A stretch of 64,000 nucleotides of DNA from Anaerotardibacter muris (lineage in GTDB: Bacteria; Actinomycetota; Coriobacteriia; Coriobacteriales; Eggerthellaceae). The position numbers were made by a program, and so were the translations under genes. The stretch spans positions 124,001 through 188,000 of the forward strand of contig NZ_CALPCD010000002.1 of assembly GCF_943192915.1 (NCBI RefSeq), given 5' to 3'. Below, in pieces: positions 36,588 to 45,569 of the stretch. The notes below the pieces were generated by a model that made no database searches, had not been told where the DNA came from, and saw nothing but the letters and a program-made list of their open reading frames with translations. Positions within the stretch are counted from its first letter, which is position 1, and every line of letters starts with the position of its first letter.

Positions 36588-37760
36588 TTACAGTTCGTCC
36601 TGGTTGCCCTTTGCATACTCTTTGAGGATGCCACGGCCAGCGATGTGGACCATGATCTCGACGGTGCCGCCACCGATCTGGAAACCACGGCAGTCGAGCA
36701 TCAGGCGAGAAACGCGAGTTGCGTCGGTGTAGCCGAGGCCACCCATGAGCTGGAGAGCACGGGAGCAAACGTCGGTAAGAGCAGGTGCACCATAGCGCTT
36801 CAGCATAGCTGCGTCGTTGTTGACCGGAATGCCGTTGTCGAGCTTCCAGCAGGTACGATACAGGAAGTTACGGGTGTTGGTCAGAGCGATCTGCATCTCG
36901 ACGATGTGCTCCTGAACGAGCTGGAAGGTCTTGATGCCGACGCCGAACTGCTGACGCTCGTTGGTCCAAGCGCAAGCGTCGTCCATTGCTGCCTGAGCCT
37001 CACCGAGAAGCTCTGCGAGGAGAACGCAACGCTCCCACTCGAAGTTCTTCATGAGCTGCAAGAAGCCCTTGCCCTCTTCACCGAGGAGGTCCGACTCGTT
37101 AACGATAACGTTGTTGAAGTGAACCATAGCGAAGGGGTTGATCTGCATGCCGATCTTGTTGAGCGGCTCGAGGACAACACCAGGGGTGTCCTTGTCGACC
37201 AGATACATGGACATGGACTTGTTCTCAGGAGAAGGATCCTCGTCCTTGCAAACTACGATGAAGCCGTTTGCATGCTCTGCAAAGGTAACCCAGGTCTTGG
37301 TGCCGTTGATCTCGACCTTGCCGTCGCCGATCTTCTTAGCAGTAGTGGTCATGTAGATGTTTGCGGAACCTGCTTCTGGCTCGGAAATAGCGAGGCAGTA
37401 GGGAGGGTAACCGTTCTCATAGTAGAAGTCGCAAGCATACTTGATCTGCTCTTCGGTACCGAATTCGCAAACGTCGAACATGATCAACAGGTTTGGAGCC
37501 ATAGGGACGTTACCACCGATGTGGCAAAGCTCTTCGATGGCAATAGCCATGGTGACATGATCGCAGGGGGTTCCGCCGTACTCAGCAGGAATACCGAGCT
37601 TACCAAAGCCCTCGTCTACCCAAGACTTAGCAATTGCCTGGTCGATGCCACGGTTCTTGTAAGCCTCTGCCATCTTCTCCTCGGGAAGATGTTCTTTACC
37701 CCACTTGCGGATGTTCTCACGCAGCAGCTTCTGCTCATCAGAGTAGCTATAACTAAGCAT
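36588..37760 (-). CDS. Acyl-CoA dehydrogenase family enzyme (second)
   Basis: 390 residues. CLAISEPEAGSANIYMTTT and MGGLGYTDATRVSRLMLDCR are superfamily motifs. The Glu position of the E-G-T motif is Gly (IGGGTVEIM, near 364), but FEWERCVLLAELLG gives E243 at the place isovaleryl-CoA dehydrogenase keeps its base. It can therefore still be a working dehydrogenase or enoyl-CoA reductase. It lies 152 bases downstream of the enoate reductase-like gene and ends at a strong terminator. Confidence 0.9.
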   Translation of the reverse strand: MLSYSYSDEQKLLRENIRKWGKEHLPEEKMAEAYKNRGIDQAIAKSWVDEGFGKLGIPAEYGGTPCDHVTMAIAIEELCHIGGNVPMAPNLLIMFDVCEFGTEEQIKYACDFYYENGYPPYCLAISEPEAGSANIYMTTTAKKIGDGKVEINGTKTWVTFAEHANGFIVVCKDEDPSPENKSMSMYLVDKDTPGVVLEPLNKIGMQINPFAMVHFNNVIVNESDLLGEEGKGFLQLMKNFEWERCVLLAELLGEAQAAMDDACAWTNERQQFGVGIKTFQLVQEHIVEMQIALTNTRNFLYRTCWKLDNGIPVNNDAAMLKRYGAPALTDVCSRALQLMGGLGYTDATRVSRLMLDCRGFQIGGGTVEIMVHIAGRGILKEYAKGNQDEL

Positions 37761-37871
37761 ACTTTTCCTCCTTCAGGAAATCTTTCCTCTTGAACCTTAC
37801 TTCTTATCTTATGGCGGGCAGAGCTCCAACACTGCCCGCTTAAGATCAACTAGTGCTTGGTCTTTCGACCT

Positions 37872-37885
37872 GGGGATATATCCCC
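37872..37885. promoter_or_regulatory. 14-bp palindrome upstream of acyl-CoA dehydrogenase
   Basis: Perfect palindrome GGGGATATATCCCC in the gap between the reductase and the second acyl-CoA dehydrogenase. A related site GGGGAATATCCCC lies at 44953-44965 upstream of the second OFA carrier. May be an operator. Confidence 0.35.
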
Positions 37886-37912
37886 GTGTAACCAGATTTA
37901 GCCAGTTACGGT

Positions 37913-40081
37913 TTAGACAGTTACGTCAGGACCAGGAGCAGCCTGCATGTCAACAGGGATCTCCTCGTTGATGGTCATACCGATCAGATAACCGTCACGT
38001 ACAGCCTCGAGAAGACGCTTATACTCTTCGGTCTTATAAGGATCGTGCGGACCAACGCCAGCCCAGGTGGTGTGCGGTGATGCATTACCGATGAGGTGCA
38101 GGTGGCCTTCTTCGACAATGCCACGAAGCTCATCGTAGAAGTCGGTGTTGTCGACGCACTTGGTGCCCGTGATGATGGTGTCAGCGGGAACGGTGAATAC
38201 CTTACCCTCTTCATCCTCACATACAACGCCTTCTTTGTTGTATTCCTTGACCTTGGTGGAGGTGAGAATCTTAACACCTTCGCTCTTGAGCTTACGCAGC
38301 TCAGGATTACGGTCGATGATGCCGATCTCTGCGCCAGCCTTCTTAGCCTCTTCGATAACGGTGACCTCACGGCCTTCGTTCATGGAAGAAGCAACTTCGA
38401 TGCCAGCGAAGCCGCCGCCGATGACAGCAAGACGCTTGCCAACGAGCAGGTGGGTGCCGATGCCCCACTTCATGAGACCCAGCGGTGCGCCGAGGATGCC
38501 CATGCCGAAGCAGGACAGACCCCACATAGCGCCCTTACCCGGGGTGCCCTGGCCTTCAACGAGACCCTTCAGTGCGTGGGAATCGATGACGTTCTTGTTG
38601 TCCTTGCCAGGAACGTTCGGGGAAACGGTCTCAGGACCAACAGCGAGGATGACCTCGTCAGCGCCGAAGTCCTTGATGTAAGCGGTGGTAACAGGAGTGT
38701 TCAGGCGCACATCGATGTTGAGGCGCTTGATCTCTTCGTTGTACCAATCGACCATAGGAGGCAGTTCGTCATTAAGAACCTGAGCGAGGTTCAGAAGACC
38801 GCAAGCCTTCTTCTTCTGATCGACAACGGTGACGTTGACATAGCCACGCATGCGCATGGTACGAGCAGCTTCAAGACCAGAAGGACCAGCACCGATGATG
38901 AGGATCTTCTTCTTTGCCTCGTCGCCACTTACCTTGTGGTCCTCAGGCAGACCATACTGGGAGAAGTAGACGTTAGCGTTGACCGAGCACTTGCAGGGCT
39001 TACCAACGAAGATGTTGTCGAGGCAGCGCGAGCAAACGATGCAAGGACGGACCTCGTTAGCACGGTTTTCCTTGACCTTGAGGCCGATCTCGGGCTCAGC
39101 GATCCAGTGACGAGCCATACCAACAGCGTCGCCAGAACCGTCTTCGATGATCTTTTCGCAAACATCGAGGTGATTGATACGGGTACCAGGGAAGGTAGGA
39201 AGCTTGGTGTACTGCTTTGCAGCCTTGGAAAGGTAGATGAACTCGCCTTCTGGAACAAGCTGGTTAGCAACAGGACGAGGAGCCTCATGGAAGCCAGCCT
39301 GGATGGACCATGCGTCAACGCCGTGCTTCTCGACGACTTCGATGACCTCCTTGAGGTCTTCGAGACGCTGACCACCTGGCATGAGGTCGTCTGCAGAATA
39401 ACGAATGAGGATCGGGTAGTCTTCGCCGCATACACGATGGATCTCATCGATGATGTCGGTGAGCAGACGGCAGCGATTCTCAGTGGATCCGCCGTACTCG
39501 TCGGTACGATGGTTGGAGTACTTGGAGATGAAGCGCATGACCATGTAACCGATACCAGCGTGGATCTCGATGATGTCGATGCCTGCGGTCTGGCAGCGCT
39601 TTGCAGCTTCGCCGTACTGCTTGACGACGAGCTGGATCTCTTCTTTGGTGAATTCGCGCTCTGGCATGCCTACGAACGGACCAGAGACAACGTCCTTAGA
39701 AGGAGCGTAGCTGAGCAGCTCGGACTTTCCGTCGGGGCGCCACTCGTAGCAGAGCTGCAGCTGAGCTGCGAGCTTTGCACCATGCTTGTGGCAAGCCTCA
39801 GCGGTGCGGGTAAGACCAGGGATAAAGCAGTCGTCCCATACACCGCACGCACCAGTGGTGGTGTGGTATTTCGGATGGGTGTCAAAACAGTCGCAAACAT
39901 AGCAAGAACCGATCTCGATAAGACCAGCTCCACCGATTGCGCGCTGCTCGTAGAAGTCGACCAGGTCGTCACCAATGGCATAGTTATCGGTCTTCTCGAT
40001 AGTCATTGGCAGCATGACGAAACGGTTACGAATTTCTACGTTGCCGATTTTGAACGGCGTGGTAAGTGCCTCGTATTTCAC
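37913..40081 (-). CDS. Enoate / 2,4-dienoyl-CoA reductase-like flavo-Fe-S enzyme
   Basis: 722 residues. The N-terminal old-yellow-enzyme barrel (FMN) spans about 1-370, with HAGIGYMVMRFISKYSN and RTDEYGGSTENR. A 4Fe-4S motif follows (CIVCSRCLDNIF plus KPCKCSVN). The C-terminal half carries FAD and NAD(P) folds (IIGAGPSGLEAARTM, AVIGGGFAGIEVASSM). This matches FadH, enoate reductase and BaiCD/BaiH enzymes, which reduce C=C bonds next to a carbonyl. Substrate unknown. It lies upstream of the second acyl-CoA dehydrogenase and divergent from the TetR gene. Confidence 0.92.
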   Translation of the reverse strand: MKYEALTTPFKIGNVEIRNRFVMLPMTIEKTDNYAIGDDLVDFYEQRAIGGAGLIEIGSCYVCDCFDTHPKYHTTTGACGVWDDCFIPGLTRTAEACHKHGAKLAAQLQLCYEWRPDGKSELLSYAPSKDVVSGPFVGMPEREFTKEEIQLVVKQYGEAAKRCQTAGIDIIEIHAGIGYMVMRFISKYSNHRTDEYGGSTENRCRLLTDIIDEIHRVCGEDYPILIRYSADDLMPGGQRLEDLKEVIEVVEKHGVDAWSIQAGFHEAPRPVANQLVPEGEFIYLSKAAKQYTKLPTFPGTRINHLDVCEKIIEDGSGDAVGMARHWIAEPEIGLKVKENRANEVRPCIVCSRCLDNIFVGKPCKCSVNANVYFSQYGLPEDHKVSGDEAKKKILIIGAGPSGLEAARTMRMRGYVNVTVVDQKKKACGLLNLAQVLNDELPPMVDWYNEEIKRLNIDVRLNTPVTTAYIKDFGADEVILAVGPETVSPNVPGKDNKNVIDSHALKGLVEGQGTPGKGAMWGLSCFGMGILGAPLGLMKWGIGTHLLVGKRLAVIGGGFAGIEVASSMNEGREVTVIEEAKKAGAEIGIIDRNPELRKLKSEGVKILTSTKVKEYNKEGVVCEDEEGKVFTVPADTIITGTKCVDNTDFYDELRGIVEEGHLHLIGNASPHTTWAGVGPHDPYKTEEYKRLLEAVRDGYLIGMTINEEIPVDMQAAPGPDVTV

Positions 40082-40580
40082 TGCACAGCCCCTTTCTACA
40101 GAACATGTGTACCACTCGTTATTCCTTTAGAGCTCCATCGTTATTACTGACATAAACGGTTTAGGCGCGTATTGAACCATGACCTACTACTTTCGGCCAT
40201 CGTTCATACATAAAACTGTTTTTATCAGTAATGACGGATGGTTAGTCAGCTCCTCTGCTATAAGTATTGTAAAGCAGTTGTTACGTTTATCGATGGACAT
40301 TATGATTTTTTTGTTGGTCCATAGGTAAGATTTATGAGTTTTTTCATTCGGCGTTGATGCTACTGGCTTGGAAATACCTATCAATGGTTGCTTATCGATT
40401 TTTTGGCTTCTACACAATTTTTCAAATTTGACCAATTAGCCTAGATGACTATAATGATGCAAACGGGCAGCACTTCCTGTGCGCGTATTCTAGTTCGTAT
40501 CTTTCATCAGGCGAAACAGAGTATCGCTTCCAAGCAAGCTCCCGCATGAACCACACGCCTCTTTAAGGAAGGGCGGCCAT
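40082..40580. other. Divergent intergenic region (499 bp)
   Basis: Separates the reductase gene (minus) from the TetR gene (plus). It is AT-rich in the middle and has one site at 40411-40434 resembling the palindromes upstream of the OFA carriers and the CoA-transferase. I see no ORF with a credible start. The promoters of both genes must lie here. Confidence 0.6.
40411..40434. promoter_or_regulatory. Candidate operator related to sites at 43.1, 45.0 and 49.3 kb
   Basis: The right half TCAAATTTGACCA matches the site at 45004-45027 (GCAAATCTGACCA). By eye about 18 of 24 aligned positions agree. It is 147 bases before the TetR gene. Confidence 0.4.
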
Positions 40581-41234
40581 ATGGGGCCACTTGATACGAA
40601 ATTGCTCATCGCTGACGCGTTCGTAGAGCTGTGCGATGAAATGCCCTTGAAGAAGGTATCCATCTCGGACATCGTGGCGCGCACCAATAAGAACCGCAAG
40701 ACCTTCTACTATCACTTCGTTGATAAAGAAGCGCTGATCATCTGGAAGTTCCGCTATGATCTTGGTCAGGCGCTCCAGCGCAAGTTCCCCGAGAGCATCC
40801 TGGTCTACGAAGAGCCCAGCGAAGACTCCGTCTCGCAGTTCCCCTTCTATATCACGCAGAAATCAGGTGTGCGATCGCTGGACCATTCCAAGTTCTTCGA
40901 TGTTTTCGCAAGCGTTCTGGAAAAGCGCCGTACATTCTACACTCAAGCGCTGCTCGAAACGGGCCCGCATGCATTGCGCAACTATCTCTATGACCTGTAT
41001 CTGCCCGCGCTCAAGAATGACATCGACATCATCTTGGCGAATCGCTATCTGCCAGAAGAGAATATCGAGTTCTTGAGCGAATTTTATACCTGCGCGTTCT
41101 TGTACTACTTCATCCGCAAATGCGACCAGCCTGTGGTGAAGCACCTTATCAGCAACGCAGGTCCATTCTCGAATCTCATTCACAGCTCGCTCGAGATGGA
41201 GATCAAAGAAGCCCAGCTTCGTCGTAACCTCTAA
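40581..41234 (+). CDS. TetR/AcrR-family regulator
   Basis: 217 residues. The N-terminal HTH is canonical: AFVELCDEMPLKKVSISDIV and TNKNRKTFYYHFVDKEAL. The C-terminal domain resembles the DhaS/TetR_C_8 group. It is divergent from the reductase gene and lies inside the acyl-CoA cluster, so it is the best candidate local regulator. GGAAGGG lies shortly before the start. A ligand would be a CoA ester or free acid, by inference. Confidence 0.88.
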   Translation: MGPLDTKLLIADAFVELCDEMPLKKVSISDIVARTNKNRKTFYYHFVDKEALIIWKFRYDLGQALQRKFPESILVYEEPSEDSVSQFPFYITQKSGVRSLDHSKFFDVFASVLEKRRTFYTQALLETGPHALRNYLYDLYLPALKNDIDIILANRYLPEENIEFLSEFYTCAFLYYFIRKCDQPVVKHLISNAGPFSNLIHSSLEMEIKEAQLRRNL

Positions 41235-41261
41235 TCCCCTCCCACCGCAAACCTTTTTAGA

Positions 41262-41297
41262 ACACCTTGGGGCTGGTCCCGAAACTGTCCCTTTTTT
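41262..41297. repeat. REP-like palindromic fragment
   Basis: Contains CCTTGGGGCTGGTCCCGAAA and CTGTCCCTTTTT, similar to words next to repeat copies B and C. It abuts repeat copy A. Confidence 0.4.
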
Positions 41298-41309
41298 TAC
41301 CCGTGCACG

Positions 41310-41482
41310 GTGCTGCGGCTGTAAGGTGAGCGTGCATAACTTACTCTGAACACAAATTTAAAGGACCAGGATCAATCGCAGATTGATCCGCGTGATAATG
41401 CATGAGGCAGTGCAGCGCATGAGCCGAAGGCGAACAGCGCCAGCGGGCTAAGTTATGGACGACCACCTTGCAGCCGCAGCAC
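41310..41482 (+). repeat. Structured intergenic repeat, copy A
   Basis: 173 bp. The outer arms GTGCTGCGGCTGTAAGGTG (41310-41328) and CACCTTGCAGCCGCAGCAC (41464-41482) are complementary at 18 of 19 positions. A second pair is CATAACTTA / TAAGTTATG, and an inner hairpin is GGATCAATC / GATTGATCC. The core CATGAGGCAGTGCAGCGCAT is shared with the other copies. Central and outer stems differ in sequence between copies but stay paired. Confidence 0.85.
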
Positions 41483-41535
41483 TCCAGCAGATTCTCAATA
41501 TGACAATCGAGCACGATGCGAATGCTTCAAAATGC

Positions 41536-41562
41536 AAAAAAGAAGAGCACCCCTGCGGGTGC
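41536..41562 (-). terminator. Terminator of the first OFA carrier gene
   Basis: GCACCC-CTGC-GGGTGC hairpin followed on the minus strand by a T run. Confidence 0.75.
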
Positions 41563-41610
41563 CCTCCTTTGATTCAGGTTAGTCTCTCTCAGACTGTTCG
41601 ATAAATTCGA

Positions 41611-42933
41611 TTAGTTGGTAACGAACTTATCAGCTGCGTCCCTCTTACCTGCACCATAGCATGCAGTACAGAGGACGTAGATCAGAATCATGACGATGAT
41701 GTCCAGGATGAAGAAGAAGTCCCATCCGAACGACTGGTTGATAAGTGCCAGACCAGATGCAGCGAAGCCGCCGACCAGGTTGACAGGAATCAGGATGACA
41801 GAGTAGATCTTGTCATAGTGCAAGTCGCCAAAGATCTGACGGGTAAGGTACGGCAACAACGTTGTAACGAACGCGTAGATGAAGCCGTAGATAAGACCGC
41901 CACCGAAGAGGATCGGGAGGATCTTGTTGTAGCCGCCGAACCAGATGCCGCAGATACCAAGGATACCAGTAACGACACCAACGATAAGAGCGAGCTGAAC
42001 AGACTTGGACTCGAAGATACCAGTACAAATCTTACCGATCATCATACCGACCATGGAGAATGCCTCCAGAGTACCGGACATGATCATGAGCTCAGGAATT
42101 GCATCCTGGGTACCCGGGATAACAGCAACAACGCCCTGATAGAAGTTGGTGTAGTGCTGCGGGTAGATACCGCAGATGTTCATCAAGCAGCCCGCGATGA
42201 TGAGTACGTAGAAGTACCAACGGGTGTAAGCGACCTTGGGCTCCATACCCTTCAGGTGAATGTCTTCGTCGTCGATGACTTCGCCTGCAGCGATAGGTGC
42301 ACCGTATGCCTTCAGTCCAACGTCCTCAGGAGCGTTGCGGAGGCAGAGTGCGGTCCAAGGAATGGTGCCTACGAGGCAGAGTGCGCCGAACACCATGTAG
42401 AGGTTACGCCAGGTATCCTCGACCAACAGGTTCGGGCCGAGAACGAACTGACCAACGATGTTCAAGACAGCGCCACCTGCACCAGTCATTGCGTAGGAAA
42501 GACCGAGTGCGAAACCGAGCTTTTTCTTAAACCAACGGCCAAGAACACCAGCAGTCATCAGCCAGAGCAGAGTGATCTGGGAGAAGCCGATGAAGATAGC
42601 CTCAACGTACCACATCCAAATTGCAGTGTTCTGCGACATGCAGAAATATGCGCCAGTTGCGCAGACACCTGCAAGGGTGCAGATGATACGAACGTCAAAC
42701 TTCTCGAGCAATACACCGACGATTGGCGAGAAGATAACTTCGCAAATGTAAACAATGGACATGTAGAGAGAAACGTCGGAGACCTGAACTCCGAACTGCA
42801 TCGCGACTGGACGATAAGCCAGACCCGGGCAGCTGAAGGTGATAGCACTAGATGTAAAGATACAAATCATGCAAGTAAACAGAACCAAGAAATGACGAAC
42901 TGTAAACTTCTGTTCTTTAACATTTTCAGCCAT
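41611..42933 (-). CDS. OFA-type MFS transporter (first)
   Basis: 440 residues with about 12 membrane helices. FSCPGLAYRPVAMQFGVQVS and the SYAMTGAGGAVLN region are typical of the oxalate/formate antiporter (OFA) family. Members move small carboxylates, sometimes by exchange. It is closely related to the second OFA carrier. AAGGAGGGG precedes the ATG. It probably imports the acid that the cluster activates to a CoA ester, or exports the product; that is inference from position. Confidence 0.9.
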   Translation of the reverse strand: MAENVKEQKFTVRHFLVLFTCMICIFTSSAITFSCPGLAYRPVAMQFGVQVSDVSLYMSIVYICEVIFSPIVGVLLEKFDVRIICTLAGVCATGAYFCMSQNTAIWMWYVEAIFIGFSQITLLWLMTAGVLGRWFKKKLGFALGLSYAMTGAGGAVLNIVGQFVLGPNLLVEDTWRNLYMVFGALCLVGTIPWTALCLRNAPEDVGLKAYGAPIAAGEVIDDEDIHLKGMEPKVAYTRWYFYVLIIAGCLMNICGIYPQHYTNFYQGVVAVIPGTQDAIPELMIMSGTLEAFSMVGMMIGKICTGIFESKSVQLALIVGVVTGILGICGIWFGGYNKILPILFGGGLIYGFIYAFVTTLLPYLTRQIFGDLHYDKIYSVILIPVNLVGGFAASGLALINQSFGWDFFFILDIIVMILIYVLCTACYGAGKRDAADKFVTN

Positions 42934-43093
42934 AACCCCTCCTTCTTCTCGTGGACCGCTCGCGCGATCCCGCTTCCTTTACATGCAACCATTCTTTGGG
43001 AGGCTCGGTGTAATTTCTCCCTAAGGACAATTGCACGCAAGGGCACACAAATGCCCTCACCAGTATTTTGTGCCTCCATTTCACCTTCAAAAA

Positions 43094-43118
43094 TGGTCAG
43101 ATATCAAATTTTGTCCAA
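43094..43118. promoter_or_regulatory. Candidate operator upstream of the first OFA carrier
   Basis: TGGTCAG followed by TTTGTCC with a 9-base spacer. The same ends and the same spacer occur at 49252-49274 before the CoA-transferase gene, with about 18 of 23 identical positions. It is about 160 bases upstream of the start at 42933. Confidence 0.55.
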
Positions 43119-43432
43119 TAGAAATTCCCCGTGAACGCGTTATACTATGCCCCTTTTTGAACATGTCCATCCTCATAAAACACCAGGTAGATTGCCAGTT
43201 TTTCTTCGCCTTCAAAACGCGAGCGATTTTTTGGGCCTCGAAAAAAATCTGAGAATTCTTCGTTTCTTTGGCTTTGAATCGAATAATCGGAAGCTTTTTC
43301 CTATGTATCGAGCGCAAAACCACTATGAAGATCGTCATCGAACCCATGCAAACCTGCAGATTGAGCTATCAAAGTACGGTCGATCAAGGGCACGAGGATC
43401 TTGAGTTCCCCGCTCCTACCCCCCCATACGAA

Positions 43433-43467
43433 AACTGGGTGCCCGGCCCGAAGGCCAGACACCCAGT
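43433..43467 (-). terminator. Terminator of the second OFA carrier gene
   Basis: Imperfect hairpin (TGGGTGCCCGGCC / GGCCAGACACCCA) with a CGAA loop, followed on the minus strand by TTTTCG. Confidence 0.7.
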
Positions 43468-43502
43468 AATAAGTAGGTGCTCTTGATCGAAGCGATCAGA
43501 TA

Positions 43503-44828
43503 TTAGTGAGCAGAACCTGCAGCCTTGTCACCGCGATAGTCCTTGGTACCCCACTTCACAACGATGAAGCCGATGACGAAGCAGGCAACTGCAACGATGA
43601 GGCCAACGATGAAGTACCAATCCCAGCCTGGACCCTGGTAGATAAGAGCCAGACCAGAAGCAGCGAATGCGCCAACGAGGTTAACAGGCATCAAGATGAC
43701 CGAGTAGATCTTGTCGTAATCCTTCTCACCGAACAGGAGTCGCGTGAGGTATGGAAGAACGGTGGTAACCAACGGATAGAGCATACCGAAGATGAAGCCG
43801 CCGAAGAACAGGGGCAGGAGCTCCTTGTTCATGCCGCCGAACCAGATGCCCAGCAGACCGACGAAACCGCAAACAGAACCGAATGCAAGAGCAACGGTGA
43901 CGTTACGGGATTCGATAGCGCCGATGGTGACCTTACCAACAGCCATACCGATCATGCAGCATGCCTCAAGGGTGCCGGACATGATCATAAGGTCTGGAAT
44001 GGTGACGCCTTGAGCATCAACAGCAACCACGGTCTGATAGAAGGTGGTGAAGTGCTGCGGATAGATGCCGCCGATGTTGAACAAGCAGCCAGCGATGATG
44101 AGTACCCAGAAATACCACTTGGTGTAAGCGACCTTAGCAGGGATACCCGGAAGCTCGATATGAGCAGAGTCGATGACTTCGCCCTCTTCGATCTCTGCAC
44201 CGTATGCCTTCAAACCGCAATCCTGAGGATAGGAGCGGATGGCGAACAGGGTGAAGGGAACGGAGAGCACAGCAGCTGCGATACCGTAGAACAGGTAGAG
44301 ATCGCGCCAGGTCTCTTCAACGAGCAGGTTCGGACCGAGGATGAACTGACCGATGAAGTTGAAGACTGCGCCGCCCAGGCCAGTCATTGCATAGGAGATA
44401 CCCAGCATGAGACCAAGCTTAGCCTTGAACCAGCGGTTCAGCAGACCAGCGACCATCAGCCAAAGAAGGGTGATCTCGCCGATGCCCATGAAGAAGCCAG
44501 AGACGTACCACTGCCAGAGCTCAGTGTAGGTGGACATTGCGCCGATACCCACAGAAGTGAAGAGCGCTGCGATAGTGCAGATGATGCGTGCGTCGAACTT
44601 CTCGAGCAATGCGCCGATGATGGGAGAGAAGATAACTTCAGCGAAGTAAACGATCGACATATAGAACGACACGTCAGAAACCTGCACACCGAGGTAATTT
44701 GCTACCGGACGATAGCAAAGGCCAGGACAGCTAAAGGTGATAGCTGCGCAGCCAAAGGTGCAGAAGACGCAAGTCAGAACAATGAGAATATGACGAGCGG
44801 TCATCTTCTGAGTTGTAGCTGTTGCCAT
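43503..44828 (-). CDS. OFA-type MFS transporter (second)
   Basis: 441 residues with about 12 membrane helices. FSCPGLCYRPVANYLGVQVS and SYAMTGLGGAVFNFIGQF closely match the first OFA carrier, so the two are paralogues. The frame is open to 44999, but the start at 44828 gives a normal N terminus like that of the first carrier and follows GGAAAGGAAAAG. Two operator types lie upstream. It could be a second uptake route or the export partner. Confidence 0.9.
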   Translation of the reverse strand: MATATTQKMTARHILIVLTCVFCTFGCAAITFSCPGLCYRPVANYLGVQVSDVSFYMSIVYFAEVIFSPIIGALLEKFDARIICTIAALFTSVGIGAMSTYTELWQWYVSGFFMGIGEITLLWLMVAGLLNRWFKAKLGLMLGISYAMTGLGGAVFNFIGQFILGPNLLVEETWRDLYLFYGIAAAVLSVPFTLFAIRSYPQDCGLKAYGAEIEEGEVIDSAHIELPGIPAKVAYTKWYFWVLIIAGCLFNIGGIYPQHFTTFYQTVVAVDAQGVTIPDLMIMSGTLEACCMIGMAVGKVTIGAIESRNVTVALAFGSVCGFVGLLGIWFGGMNKELLPLFFGGFIFGMLYPLVTTVLPYLTRLLFGEKDYDKIYSVILMPVNLVGAFAASGLALIYQGPGWDWYFIVGLIVAVACFVIGFIVVKWGTKDYRGDKAAGSAH

Positions 44829-45003
44829 AACTTCTTTTCCTTTCCGACGACCCACGACAGATGTCGCGAAGACGTCACACTTTCCTTTACTTTCAATACA
44901 GCTTGTGAGATCACCTGGCGGTACTCGGTTCATTTCGTCAGGTGATACCACAGGGGAATATCCCCCATATAGTATTTTGATGGGTGGTTTTTTGCTCAAA
45001 AAT

Positions 45004-45027
45004 AGTCAGGTTTGCAAATCTGACCAC
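45004..45027. promoter_or_regulatory. Candidate operator, near-perfect palindrome
   Basis: GTCAGGTTTGCAAATCTGAC at 45005-45024 is a palindrome with one mismatched pair. It resembles the sites at 40411, 43094 and 49252. It is about 180 bases upstream of the carrier start at 44828. Confidence 0.6.
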
Positions 45028-45146
45028 TTGACGAGCTTTTTTCATTATGCGTTTTGGCTTTTCGTGTTGGATTTTATATATAGGTTCCTGATAATTCATA
45101 GACTAAAACTATTGTTGACGGGCATAATCAACTTAATGTCCAAAAA

Positions 45147-45201
45147 TGAACGTGTTTTGGACGCGTTCAAATGAACCGTGAACACGTTTTGAACCCGTTC
45201 A
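45147..45201. promoter_or_regulatory. Two tandem 23-bp near-palindromic sites
   Basis: Each copy starts TGAACRYGT and ends with CGTTCA; both have TTTTGRAC at the centre. They lie at 45147-45169 and 45179-45201, so the repeat period is 32 bases, close to three helix turns. Such spacing lets two dimers bind the same DNA face. Which gene they control is unclear; the second OFA carrier is the nearest downstream gene. Confidence 0.5.
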
Positions 45202-45210
45202 CGGAAAAAC

Positions 45211-45243
45211 AAAAAGAGAACCGCGGGCAAACCTGCGGTTCTC
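45211..45243 (-). terminator. Terminator after the small membrane-protein gene
   Basis: GAGAACCGC and GCGGTTCTC arms with a 10-base loop, followed on the minus strand by TTTTTGTTTTT. Confidence 0.8.
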
Positions 45244-45323
45244 AAGCTTTGAAGATCTGTTCTTCGGAGGTGCGCTACGTTGCGGCGCGGCGCAGTGCGT
45301 ATGCGCAAGTGAGCGAGAAGTGC

Positions 45324-45569
45324 TTAGCGCTTCTTCTTTTTGCCGCCCTTCTTGCCGCCTTTGCCCTTCTTTGCCTTGTAGGCCTGTCGCGCTTTCGTAT
45401 CGATACGGATCGCCTGAACTACGAAATACAGGAAGATACCGTAACCGATGATGCCCACGCCGATCAGGTTCAGCAGATTGAAGCCAGCGTTGTACATATA
45501 CATGATGACGAGGGTCGTAATAGGATTTATGATGAGCGCATAGATCCAATACTTAGTGCTCTGTTTCAT
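45324..45569 (-). CDS. Small two-helix membrane protein with Lys/Gly tail
   Basis: 81 residues. Two hydrophobic helices (about 8-27 and 34-52) are followed by a strongly basic tail (KGKGGKKGGKKKKR). Its start overlaps the stop of the third acyl-CoA dehydrogenase by four bases (ATGA), so translation is coupled. It may anchor or assist that enzyme or its electron partner at the membrane. No family recognised. Confidence 0.7.
   Translation of the reverse strand: MKQSTKYWIYALIINPITTLVIMYMYNAGFNLLNLIGVGIIGYGIFLYFVVQAIRIDTKARQAYKAKKGKGGKKGGKKKKR

Larger units (their letters stand above)
41235..41610. other. Intergenic region with repeat copy A and terminator
   Basis: Lies between convergent TetR and OFA-carrier genes. 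It holds a REP-like patch (41262-41297), structured repeat copy A (41310-41482) and the carrier's terminator (41536-41562). No protein-coding ORF is credible. Confidence 0.7.
42934..43502. other. Intergenic region (569 bp) between the two OFA carrier genes
   Basis: Contains the first carrier's promoter, a palindromic operator candidate at 43094-43118 and, at the right, the second carrier's terminator (43433-43467). Small frames occur on both strands without convincing starts. I see no gene in it. Confidence 0.6.
44829..45323. other. Intergenic regulatory region (495 bp)
   Basis: Upstream of the second OFA carrier. It holds a 13-bp GGGGAATATCCCC site (44953-44965), a near-perfect palindrome (45005-45024), two tandem 23-bp sites (45147-45201) and the terminator of the next gene (45211-45243). 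No gene seen. Confidence 0.7.

Noticed and set aside
38096..40150. 684-residue plus-strand ORF antisense to the reductase
   Set aside because: Shadow of the enoate reductase-like gene; composition and lack of motif argue against coding.
41310..41482. Insertion sequence with transposase
   Set aside because: The element is under 200 bp and holds no ORF; at most it is non-autonomous.
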